NCBI GenBank assembly: GCA_036782995.1 | Contig: DAIPXZ010000022.1 | Location: 1 to 16,822, forward strand | Direction: 5' to 3' | Source: DAIPXZ01 sp036782995 | Lineage (GTDB): Bacteria; Bacillota; Clostridia; Saccharofermentanales; Saccharofermentanaceae | DNA: 16,822 nucleotides | Shown here: piece by piece, positions 7,063 to 13,796 of the stretch | Numbering within the stretch: the stretch's first letter is position 1 | How the letters are laid out: every line of letters starts with the position of its first letter | Translations under genes and position numbers: made by a program | The notes under the pieces: generated by a model | The model's database searches: none | What the model was told of the DNA's origin: nothing | What the model saw: only the letters and a program-made list of their open reading frames with translations

Positions 7063-7551
7063 TCAATATCCCTTCGTACCATTCACCGATTCGTCATTAT
7101 CAATCCATTCCTGTACGGAAATGACACGATATTCGTTTGCATTATCTCGAACATATACTGTATCGATACCGGCATTAATAATTAAGCGTTTGCAAAGCGA
7201 GCAGCAGTTTGATTTCTCAATATATTCCCCTGTACGTACATCGCTTCCTGCCAAATACATCGATGACCCAAGCATTTTATCTCGGCTTGCACTGATGATT
7301 GCATTCTGCTCCGCATGTACACTACGGCACAATTCGTATCTTTCTCCACGTGGGATATTGAGTTTCTCTCGAATACATGTTCCTAAATCAGAACAATTTG
7401 CTCGACCTCTCGGAGCCCCCACATATCCGGTACTGATGACTTCGTCATTTTTTACGATGACCGCACCATATCGACGACGTACGCAGGTACTTCTCTTCGA
7501 GACCACCTCAGCAAGATCCAGATAATAGTTGATTTTATCGCGTCTCTCCAC
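7063..7551 (-). CDS. dCMP deaminase (ComEB-like cytidine/deoxycytidylate deaminase)
   Basis: This zinc deaminase of 162 residues should convert dCMP to dUMP for thymidylate synthesis. The catalytic HAE motif is in SVHAEQNAI (H79, E81), and the two zinc cysteines are in CSLCKRL (C117, C120). An N-terminal CVRRRYGAVIVKNDEVISTGY strand-helix region and the GAPRGRANCSD insertion are typical of dCMP rather than free cytidine deaminases. I chose the GTG at 7551 because AAGGAG lies eight bases before it and the protein then begins ERRDKINYYLDLAEVV, as relatives do. The longer frame from 7605 would overlap the upstream gene. It follows the collagen-like gene by 22 bases and a terminator follows it. 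Confidence 0.92.
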   Translation of the reverse strand: MERRDKINYYLDLAEVVSKRSTCVRRRYGAVIVKNDEVISTGYVGAPRGRANCSDLGTCIREKLNIPRGERYELCRSVHAEQNAIISASRDKMLGSSMYLAGSDVRTGEYIEKSNCCSLCKRLIINAGIDTVYVRDNANEYRVISVQEWIDNDESVNGTKGY

Positions 7552-7573
7552 GGAAGAAGCTCCTTTCGTACAA

Positions 7574-9115
7574 TTAATCAAGACGAATAATTGTGATTGT
7601 GGCATTACTTGAATAAGTCATATCAGTAATGTTAGAAGGATAGTCAAACGCAAATACATAACTCAGCGTTATTGCGTTTTCCGATGTAATCATAAAGCTA
7701 CCTGATAGCGTCTGTTTGCCCGAACTATAGACAACGGGAGTAGACAAAGCATCTTTCTCCATCGACAAATCACCATAGAAAAGATTGTCTGGGGAGAATC
7801 CGCAATGGTATGAGATTGGGCGATTAAATAATGTACTATCATCTGGTAATCCGATACTCGTAGTGGCCGTAGTCGATATTTGATACGTACCGGCAGGGAG
7901 AATAAAGCCGGAATCGGTAGTCGTAATAAATTCTGCTGAGCTCGTAATCACAGGATTCGGCGATCCCATTACTCCACTTGAATTTGTGATACTAACCTGT
8001 GCGTAATCTATTACACCACGCTCACCCGGTACACCACTAACGCCCTGTATACCCTGTTCGCCCTGTATACCCTGTTCACCTTTTACCAGTGCAGAAATTT
8101 CAATAACATCATACCATGCGGTTTCGTCATCCGAATATCTCCATTGAATCATTCTGGGAGCCGTAGGATTTTCAGGATCAACTGTCGGAACATTGAAAAC
8201 TATGCTTCGACCCGGGGCCCCTGTAGGACCTGCCTCACCTTGTATGCCCTGTGCGCCTTGTTCACCCTGTGCTCCCTGTTCTCCCTGTGGGCCGGTAATT
8301 TCACTAAGAGGACAAAGCACGCGCCATTCCGATTCTTCCTCGGATGAATATTTCCATTGGATACAATCAGCCACATTTGCGTCTCCGGTCAACCGACGGA
8401 ATACGACATCTTTTCCCGCGATACCTTGTGCACCGGTTTCACCGGTATCACCCTTGTCGCCCTTGTCACCCTTATCTCCCTTTTCGCCCTTCAAAGAGCT
8501 TACTGTAATGAGTGTACGCCAAGAAAGTGCACTATCTGTATCATATTTCCATTGAATATAGCTACCCGTATTCTGTACCACAATCTGTCGGCCATCAGCA
8601 CCGGCAGGTCCGGCAATTGCCGCCAAAGAGACAAGATTCTTCCATTCCATATCTGTTCCGGAAGTGTAACGCCATTGGAGATATCCATTACTGTTGCGAA
8701 GCTCGACCGAACGACCATCGGCACCATCCGCACCGTCTTGACCATCTCGACCGGCAAGACCTTGCGCTCCGACTTCACCCGGAACACCGACAGCACCGGC
8801 TTCACCGGATATGGATTCAAGAGAAACCAAGTTCGTCCATGTACCATCAGCGTTCTTGTATTGAATATATCCACCATCCATACGGAAATCAGGAACAGTG
8901 GATTCTTGTTGAGTTAAATCGGAAACCTGTACGAGGTCACGCCATGCTTCATCATCTTCGTCATCATATTTCCATTGAACCGAGTCGCCGTCGTTACGAA
9001 CGATAACCTTTCGGTCAGTGGATTTGGAGCCGGATAGATATACATATGCAGCTGCTGCGCCGACGATAATCAGGCAGATTACACAGGCAATAATGATTTT
9101 GGCAGATTCTCTCAT
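7574..9115 (-). CDS. Membrane-anchored collagen-like surface protein with six repeated QW modules
   Basis: This 513-residue exported protein starts with a short basic end and one hydrophobic helix (about 7-28) that acts as an uncleaved anchor or signal. Six related modules of 30-40 residues follow (about 36-67, 74-103, 136-169, 177-209, 236-274, 303-345), each with a pattern like (I/L/V)Q(W/Y)+Y, an acidic turn, W..L, then a short hydrophobic strand. Gly-X-Y collagen blocks separate the later modules (104-135, 169-176, 210-235, 275-302, 346-367), including GDKGDKGDKGD. A C-terminal beta-rich domain (369-513) resembles C1q/TNF-like or BclA-type trimer heads in composition. There is no LPxTG motif. 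Exact function is unknown; a trimeric cell-surface stalk is the likely form. GAGGGA lies six bases before the ATG. Confidence 0.82.
   Translation of the reverse strand: MRESAKIIIACVICLIIVGAAAAYVYLSGSKSTDRKVIVRNDGDSVQWKYDDEDDEAWRDLVQVSDLTQQESTVPDFRMDGGYIQYKNADGTWTNLVSLESISGEAGAVGVPGEVGAQGLAGRDGQDGADGADGRSVELRNSNGYLQWRYTSGTDMEWKNLVSLAAIAGPAGADGRQIVVQNTGSYIQWKYDTDSALSWRTLITVSSLKGEKGDKGDKGDKGDTGETGAQGIAGKDVVFRRLTGDANVADCIQWKYSSEEESEWRVLCPLSEITGPQGEQGAQGEQGAQGIQGEAGPTGAPGRSIVFNVPTVDPENPTAPRMIQWRYSDDETAWYDVIEISALVKGEQGIQGEQGIQGVSGVPGERGVIDYAQVSITNSSGVMGSPNPVITSSAEFITTTDSGFILPAGTYQISTTATTSIGLPDDSTLFNRPISYHCGFSPDNLFYGDLSMEKDALSTPVVYSSGKQTLSGSFMITSENAITLSYVFAFDYPSNITDMTYSSNATITIIRLD
8041..8076. repeat. 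Perfect 18-bp tandem duplication inside a collagen block
   Basis: The 18-base unit CGCCCTGTATACCCTGTT occurs twice in direct succession and encodes two identical copies of the GEQGIQ hexapeptide. Repeats of this kind can change copy number in frame by slippage. Confidence 0.85.
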
Positions 9116-9164
9116 TGCGCTTCCCTCTATTGAATATACTTATTCAAATTAATTCATTAGTAGC

Positions 9165-9193
9165 ATTGTAACGCAACGATTTTCACGTGTAAA
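9165..9193 (-). promoter_or_regulatory. Promoter of the collagen-like / dCMP deaminase unit
   Basis: The minus strand has -35 TTTACA (9188-9193), a 17-base spacer and -10 TACAAT (9165-9170). Predicted start is near 9158, leaving a leader of about 43 bases before the ATG at 9115. Confidence 0.55.
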
Positions 9194-9241
9194 CAAAAAA
9201 TGCGAACTTTTTTGCTCTAAAACACCCCCCATTTTTCCATA

Positions 9242-9264
9242 GCATTTTCCATCCACGAAAATGC
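9242..9264. repeat. Inverted repeat between the divergent promoters
   Basis: GCATTTTC (9242-9249) and GAAAATGC (9257-9264) form a perfect 8-bp inverted repeat with a 7-base centre. It ends nine bases upstream of the -35 box of the CLC gene, a place where an activator or repressor could bind. No U-run follows on either strand, so it is not a terminator. The function is inference. Confidence 0.35.
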
Positions 9265-9272
9265 CATTTTAC

Positions 9273-9302
9273 TTGACGGATTCTTGCGTTGCGATTTATA
9301 CT
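9273..9302 (+). promoter_or_regulatory. Promoter of the CLC transporter gene
   Basis: -35 TTGACG (9273-9278), an 18-base spacer and -10 TATACT (9297-9302) are close to sigma-A consensus. Transcription would begin near 9309, so the leader is only about 25 bases, too short to contain a fluoride riboswitch. Confidence 0.65.
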
Positions 9303-9333
9303 CAAAATAATTTTTTCGATGAAATGAGGCAAT

Positions 9334-10635
9334 ATGATGACGGTTCCCGGTAGTAAGTCTTTTCCCTCTACCCAGAATATGAAAGAATACGCCATTGCCT
9401 TTTTTAAATGGTTTTCTGTCGCGATTGTCATCGGCATATGTTGCGGTGCAGTCGCGGTTCTTTTTCACCGTTCTATTGAATGGGGCGATCAGCTTATGGT
9501 GAAATATCTGTTTTTGCTATACTGCTTACCCATTGCGGGATTACTCATTGTTCTCATGTACTCGATCTGCCATATGCAAGATGATGGTGGGACAAATCGG
9601 ATTTTCGAGTCTGCACAAAGTGGCGCGAAGGTTCCGTTTCGCATGTTCCCTTTGATATTTATTGCGACCTTTCTGACACATTTTTTCGGCGGTTCTTCCG
9701 GACGAGAGGGTGCGGCGTTGCAAATCGGAGGCAGTATCGGAAACAATGTTGGTACACTCTTTCATTTTTCAAAGAACGATATGCGCTTAATCACCCTGTG
9801 CGGCATGAGCGCTGTATTTTCCGGGCTATTCGGAACCCCGCTTACTGCTGCGATTTTCTGTATTGAGGTCACAAGTATTGGTGTGATTCACTACTCGGCG
9901 CTTATTCCGTGCCTCGTATCAAGTCTTGTCGCCTATTTATTTGCAGGATACTTTGGTATGGAAGCCATGGCCTTTGATGCAACTGCTTTTCAGCAGGCAT
10001 TTTCTTGGTTTACCGCTGTCAAAACCATTCCGCTTGCTATGCTTTGCGCCGCAGTGAGTATCATTATCTGTATTTTGTTTAAGCATTCGGGAAAATTGTT
10101 TGCGAAGCTGATTACGAATCCGGCATTGCGTATCGCGCTCGGTGGTTTACTAGTCGTCCTCATCACTCTTGCACTTGGAACCCGTGACTTTAATGGCGGC
10201 GGTATTCCTTTTATCGTTAATACCGTCAATTCCGGCAAGGTCGTCTTTTGGGCATGTATTGCCAAGCTGGTACTCACGGCGATTACATTAGGCTCCGGCT
10301 TCAAGGGCGGTGAAATCATTCCGACCATGTTTATCGGCGCGACATTCGGAGCCGCTATTGGTCCGCTTTTGGGGCTGGATGCTTCTTTCGCGGCGGGAAT
10401 AGCGCTTATCGCCGTTTTCTGTGGTGTCGTGAATTGCCCATTAGCATCCACGTTCTTGGCAGTCGAGCTTTTCGGTGCCGATACGATTCTCTATTTTGCA
10501 CTCGCCTGTGCCATCAGCTACATGATGTCCGGACAATTCAGTCTGTACACAGCACAGCTCTTTTTATCTTCAAAACTAAAGCCCACTAATGTAAAAGAAG
10601 AACCACCGAAAGGCGGTTCTCCAAAGCAGGCATAA
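9334..10635 (+). CDS. CLC-family anion transporter, motifs resembling the fluoride/proton antiporter branch
   Basis: This 433-residue, roughly ten-helix membrane protein belongs to the CLC family. The gating-glutamate loop is GGSSGREGAALQIGGSIGN, with E125 as the expected external gate. The usual GSGIP motif is replaced by GGTNRIFES (85-93). The GxFxP motif is replaced by GFKGGEIIP (322-330), where E327 and I328 stand where chloride-type CLCs have hydrophobic residue and phenylalanine. I recall a GGEVTP-like motif with a central glutamate in CLC-F proteins, so fluoride export with proton exchange is a fair inference. Y387 may be the central tyrosine. No CBS domains follow. GAGG lies four bases before the first of two adjacent ATGs. 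The C-terminal codons also encode the neighbour's terminator. Confidence 0.85.
   Translation: MMTVPGSKSFPSTQNMKEYAIAFFKWFSVAIVIGICCGAVAVLFHRSIEWGDQLMVKYLFLLYCLPIAGLLIVLMYSICHMQDDGGTNRIFESAQSGAKVPFRMFPLIFIATFLTHFFGGSSGREGAALQIGGSIGNNVGTLFHFSKNDMRLITLCGMSAVFSGLFGTPLTAAIFCIEVTSIGVIHYSALIPCLVSSLVAYLFAGYFGMEAMAFDATAFQQAFSWFTAVKTIPLAMLCAAVSIIICILFKHSGKLFAKLITNPALRIALGGLLVVLITLALGTRDFNGGGIPFIVNTVNSGKVVFWACIAKLVLTAITLGSGFKGGEIIPTMFIGATFGAAIGPLLGLDASFAAGIALIAVFCGVVNCPLASTFLAVELFGADTILYFALACAISYMMSGQFSLYTAQLFLSSKLKPTNVKEEPPKGGSPKQA
10599..10620 (-). terminator. Terminator of the walR-GNAT operon, inside the 3' end of the CLC gene
   Basis: On the minus strand AGAACCGCC/GGTGGTTCT pairs over nine positions (one G-U) around the tetraloop TTTC and is followed by TCTTTTACATT. 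On the plus strand the same pairing has an A-C mismatch and no U-run follows, so it is polarised for leftward transcripts. It lies 47 bases past the GNAT stop and within CLC codons for the C-terminal EEPPKGG region. Confidence 0.75.
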
Positions 10636-10666
10636 ATATTCGGGACAGAAGTCTCACGTCAGGTGC

Positions 10667-11116
10667 TCATTCATCCAACCATTGAATAAATGCCGTTTTA
10701 TCCTTTCGGTTATATCCGGCATGCTCATAGAATTGTAATGTCGCTTCACTTCTTGACCCTGATAACAGCATGATTTTATAGCAATGCTCTTTCTGTGCAA
10801 TATCCTTGGCGTACTGTAGGCAAGCCGTTGCGAGCCCCCGCCCACGATATCCTTCGGACGTAATGACATTTTCAATCAATGCATATGGACGTATACCGCG
10901 GGTGAGATTGGGAATGATGACGCAGACACACGAGGAAATCATCTTTTCACCATCCATCACAACAATGATGTGGTGATTCGGATCGTTTTGAATCGTTTGC
11001 CACACTTCCGCCACTCGTTTTTTGTCCGCCGGCATCGAATTATTATGAAGCTCCGTGTACAAGTGAAGTAACGCCTCGCATTCGTTCGGTCGGATTTCCC
11101 TTACGTCATAAAGCAT
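10667..11116 (-). CDS. GNAT family N-acetyltransferase
   Basis: This protein of about 149 residues is a single GNAT domain that should transfer an acetyl group from acetyl-CoA. The acetyl-CoA pyrophosphate loop is seen in ENVITSEGYRGRGLATACLQYA (R-G-x-G-L-A), and the later strand LLSGSRSEATLQFYEHAGY is the usual motif B with FYexxGY. The substrate is not predictable. I chose the second ATG (11116) because AGGAGG is eight bases before it; the first ATG (11122) lies only two bases from the same site. It is the last gene of the wal operon, starting 12 bases past rlmH, and its transcript ends at the hairpin in the CLC gene. Confidence 0.88.
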   Translation of the reverse strand: MLYDVREIRPNECEALLHLYTELHNNSMPADKKRVAEVWQTIQNDPNHHIIVVMDGEKMISSCVCVIIPNLTRGIRPYALIENVITSEGYRGRGLATACLQYAKDIAQKEHCYKIMLLSGSRSEATLQFYEHAGYNRKDKTAFIQWLDE

Positions 11117-11128
11117 GGTCATCGCCTC

Positions 11129-11593
11129 CTACTTATGGTATTTCTCATTGTTATGAATCTTAAAGCCGCGATAGGATTGCTCGAGCAAAATCAATCGCGT
11201 CATTTGATGCGTGAATGTCATTTGCGAGAGGCAAATACGTTCATCCGCGCGGGCAATCAGTTCCGGAGATAAACCCCAAGAGCCACCGATTACAATCACC
11301 ACTTCACTGCCGCCTTTTTCAAAGCCGCGAATCAGCTTCTCCGACCATTCCTCGGACGAGCATTCTTTTCCGTGTAAATCTGATACAAAAACATATGCGC
11401 CGGCCTTGATTTTCGAGAGCATCGCTTTGCCTTCTTTGTCGAGCGCCACATCCCGTGGTAATGTATCCGGGCTGTCTTGTACTTCGATAATATCCAAGGC
11501 GCAATATTTCTGCAAGCGTTTCTTGTATTCGCGGATTGCGTCCGCGAGCCATGCCTCTTTGATTTTTCCAGCACAGACAATCGTTAACTTCAT
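11129..11593 (-). CDS. rlmH: 23S rRNA (pseudouridine-1915-N3)-methyltransferase RlmH
   Basis: This 154-residue SPOUT-class methyltransferase modifies pseudouridine 1915 in helix 69 of 23S rRNA on the assembled 70S ribosome. It begins MKLTIVCAGKIKEAWL and ends with the family signature: VIGGSWGLSPEL (SAM-binding knot), MTFTHQMTRLILLEQSYRGFKI, and the terminal YHK. The usual GxPYH end is NNEKYHK here. Length is close to the normal 155-159. The ATG follows AAGGGG by seven bases and sits 11 bases after walJ. Its place behind walRK-walJ is the classic Bacillota arrangement. Confidence 0.96.
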   Translation of the reverse strand: MKLTIVCAGKIKEAWLADAIREYKKRLQKYCALDIIEVQDSPDTLPRDVALDKEGKAMLSKIKAGAYVFVSDLHGKECSSEEWSEKLIRGFEKGGSEVVIVIGGSWGLSPELIARADERICLSQMTFTHQMTRLILLEQSYRGFKIHNNEKYHK

Positions 11594-11604
11594 TCGTTTT
11601 CCCC

Positions 11605-12456
11605 TTACTTCGTCACCTTGGAAAAAGGAAGCAAAAGTGGCTCGGTCGGCGTATGGCGTTTCGCAATCGTGAGTGTATAGTCTTCATCACGTGTCAAATG
11701 CGCTTCACTCATCACCATTTGAATCGTGCGCTCCGCCACCATCGGATGGTTATTTTCCTGACTTAAATGTCCGAGAATGAAATGTCTTGTACCGTTTTGG
11801 TAAAGACTGTATATCGTCCTCGCGCAATCATCATTGCAAAGATGCCCATGGTTACTATTCACACGTTTCTTGAGCGGATATGGATAAGGGCCCTCCCAGA
11901 GCATGTGATAATCATAATTTGCCTCTAAAAGCACCGCAGTGCTGCCGAGCAAGGTGTTATAGATTTCTTCCGTTACCGCGCCTAAATCCGTCGCGATTGC
12001 TACCGACATACCGGAAGCGGACGTAAACTTATACCCACATGAGCCATATGCATCATGCGGCGTGGCAAAGCTTCGCACGCATACATCACCAATGGTAACC
12101 TCGCTACCTTCCTCCATCACATGGTCGAGTGTGATATCGTGCGGTTTTCTTTCCACCGCATGCATGCCACGCCATGTGCCCTCAGTTGCATATACAGGAA
12201 TACCATATTTACGGATAAATACGTCAACTCCCGAAATGTGGTCGCTGTGGTCATGGGTAATAAAAATGGCGTCCAGTGCAGTCGGATCAGATCCGACCGC
12301 ATAAAGCGCCTCGGATATCTGTTTGCATGTACGCCCAATATCAATCAAAATACGTGTGCCTTCGCACTCCAAAAGCGTCGAATTTCCGCTGCTTCCACTG
12401 AAAAGCGGCACAAGTCGGATATTCTTATTGTCTGTTACCAAATCCTCAATCCTCAC
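11605..12456 (-). CDS. walJ: WalJ/YycJ-type metallo-beta-lactamase-fold hydrolase
   Basis: This 283-residue cytoplasmic MBL-fold protein matches WalJ (YycJ), a presumed metal-dependent nuclease or phosphoesterase linked to the WalRK system and to DNA or cell-wall homeostasis. The N-terminal strand is LVPLFSGSSGNSTLLE, and the metal motif is THDHSDH (H68, D69 at centre, H70, D72, H73). Further ligands are expected in ATPHDAYGSCGY and in SNHGHLCND, and the GHLSQENNHP motif is typical of the family. The start is GTG at 12456, six bases after AAGG and eight bases after murA. A later TTG is possible. The true substrate is not settled in the family. Confidence 0.9.
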   Translation of the reverse strand: MRIEDLVTDNKNIRLVPLFSGSSGNSTLLECEGTRILIDIGRTCKQISEALYAVGSDPTALDAIFITHDHSDHISGVDVFIRKYGIPVYATEGTWRGMHAVERKPHDITLDHVMEEGSEVTIGDVCVRSFATPHDAYGSCGYKFTSASGMSVAIATDLGAVTEEIYNTLLGSTAVLLEANYDYHMLWEGPYPYPLKKRVNSNHGHLCNDDCARTIYSLYQNGTRHFILGHLSQENNHPMVAERTIQMVMSEAHLTRDEDYTLTIAKRHTPTEPLLLPFSKVTK

Positions 12457-12464
12457 GAGATACC

Positions 12465-13775
12465 TTACTCTTCGACTAGCGGACGGTTAACCATTTCATC
12501 GCCGCCGAGTCTCTTAATATCCGCGCCTACACCTGTCAGTTTTTCGACAAGCTTCTCATATCCGCGGTCAATGCGATAGGCCGATGTTATCGTCGTATCT
12601 CCTTCTGCCGCCAATGCCGCCAAAACCATAGCAGCGCCGGCACGCAAATCCATCGCCACCACGTTCGAGCCCGACAATTGCGCCGGTCCGGAAACCAAGG
12701 CTACGCGGTCGATAAGAGATATCGATGCGCCCATGGATTGCAACTCACTAACATATTGAAAACGGTTATCCCATACATTTTCATGCATACGACTCATGCC
12801 GGATGCAAGACATAGCAAAACCGTCGTTTGCGGCTGTAAATCCGTAGGGAAACCGGGATACGGTCTGGTCTTGAAATTGGCAGGAGAAATTGGTTTGCAT
12901 TCATCGATGGTGACACGAATCCAGTCATCACCCTCTTCGATATCAAATCCCATTTCAATCATCTTTGCCGTCAATGGCTCCATGTGTTTAGGGATTAAGT
13001 TATGAACAACAACATCGCCGCGCGTAACCGCTCCGGCCAACATGTATGTACCTGCTTCAATCTGATCAGGAATAACAGAATAGGAGAATCCACCCGGAAG
13101 GACCGGAACACCCTTAATACGAATCGTATCCGTACCGGCGCCCTTGATATTAGCGCCCATCGAGTTCAGGAAGTTCGCAACATCAACAATATGCGGTTCC
13201 TTCGCCGCGTTCTCGATAATCGTTGTTCCGACCGCCTTCGTCGCCGCGAGCATAATATTAATCGTTGCACCGACGCTCACCACGTCGAGGAAAATATGTG
13301 CGCCCTTGAGCTCATCCGCGACCAGCTTGATAATACCGTTACGGATATCTTCGGCGCGCGTACCCTTCGCACCCATTTTGGCAAAGCCCTTCAAATGCAA
13401 ATCAATCGGTCGTGTACCGAAATTACATCCACCCGGCATATGCATAGTCGCTTTTTTGCATCGAGACAAAAGCGCACCCAGCAAATAGTACGATGCGCGA
13501 ATATTCTGCACCTTTGCATGTGTAGCTTCGTGCGTATGAATATTGGTCGGATCAATCTGATAGGTGCCGTTTCCCTTCGGAGTAATCACCGCACCGAGCG
13601 TCTCACAAATCTCAAGCATGGCTTGAACATCTACAATATCAGGGACATTCTCTAAGGTGCATGGCCCGTCCAAAATCATGGCAGCCGCCAATATGCCTAA
13701 CACGGCATTCTTACTTCCGCTGATATATATATCGCCACAAAGGCGTTTTCCTCCGCATATTCGATAGCTAGACAC
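12465..13775 (-). CDS. murA: UDP-N-acetylglucosamine 1-carboxyvinyltransferase (MurA)
   Basis: This enzyme of about 436 residues makes the first committed step of peptidoglycan synthesis by adding enolpyruvate from PEP to UDP-GlcNAc. The N-terminal GSKNAVLGILAAAM, the NIRASYYLLGALLSR segment, and the active-site loop MPGGCNFGTRPIDLH with the fosfomycin-target cysteine (C117 from the chosen start) are present, as is the C-terminal RIDRGYEKLVEKL. I chose GTG at 13775 because AGG lies eight bases before it; a TTG at 13781 is closer to the site than normal. The gene sits between walK and walJ, where many relatives have walH/walI, so wall precursor synthesis is tied to the wall-sensing regulator. 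Many Bacillota carry two MurA copies; whether another exists is unknown. Confidence 0.96.
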   Translation of the reverse strand: MSSYRICGGKRLCGDIYISGSKNAVLGILAAAMILDGPCTLENVPDIVDVQAMLEICETLGAVITPKGNGTYQIDPTNIHTHEATHAKVQNIRASYYLLGALLSRCKKATMHMPGGCNFGTRPIDLHLKGFAKMGAKGTRAEDIRNGIIKLVADELKGAHIFLDVVSVGATINIMLAATKAVGTTIIENAAKEPHIVDVANFLNSMGANIKGAGTDTIRIKGVPVLPGGFSYSVIPDQIEAGTYMLAGAVTRGDVVVHNLIPKHMEPLTAKMIEMGFDIEEGDDWIRVTIDECKPISPANFKTRPYPGFPTDLQPQTTVLLCLASGMSRMHENVWDNRFQYVSELQSMGASISLIDRVALVSGPAQLSGSNVVAMDLRAGAAMVLAALAAEGDTTITSAYRIDRGYEKLVEKLTGVGADIKRLGGDEMVNRPLVEE

Positions 13776-13796
13776 TTCCAATACCTGCCGGATGTA

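Noticed and set aside
8041..8490. CRISPR-like or satellite repeats
   Set aside because: The repeats are in-frame codons for Gly-X-Y collagen units, with no unique spacers.
7574..9115. Phage tail fibre with collagen repeats
   Set aside because: There is an N-terminal membrane helix, and no phage structural, lysis or integrase genes are nearby.
9303..9333. Fluoride (crcB) riboswitch before the CLC gene
   Set aside because: The leader after the predicted start is only about 25 bases, and the riboswitch consensus is not recognised in the wider intergenic region.
13002..13655. A 217-codon rightward open frame inside murA
   Set aside because: It is antisense to MurA and rich in Asn/Arg, typical of a frame shadow; no independent support.
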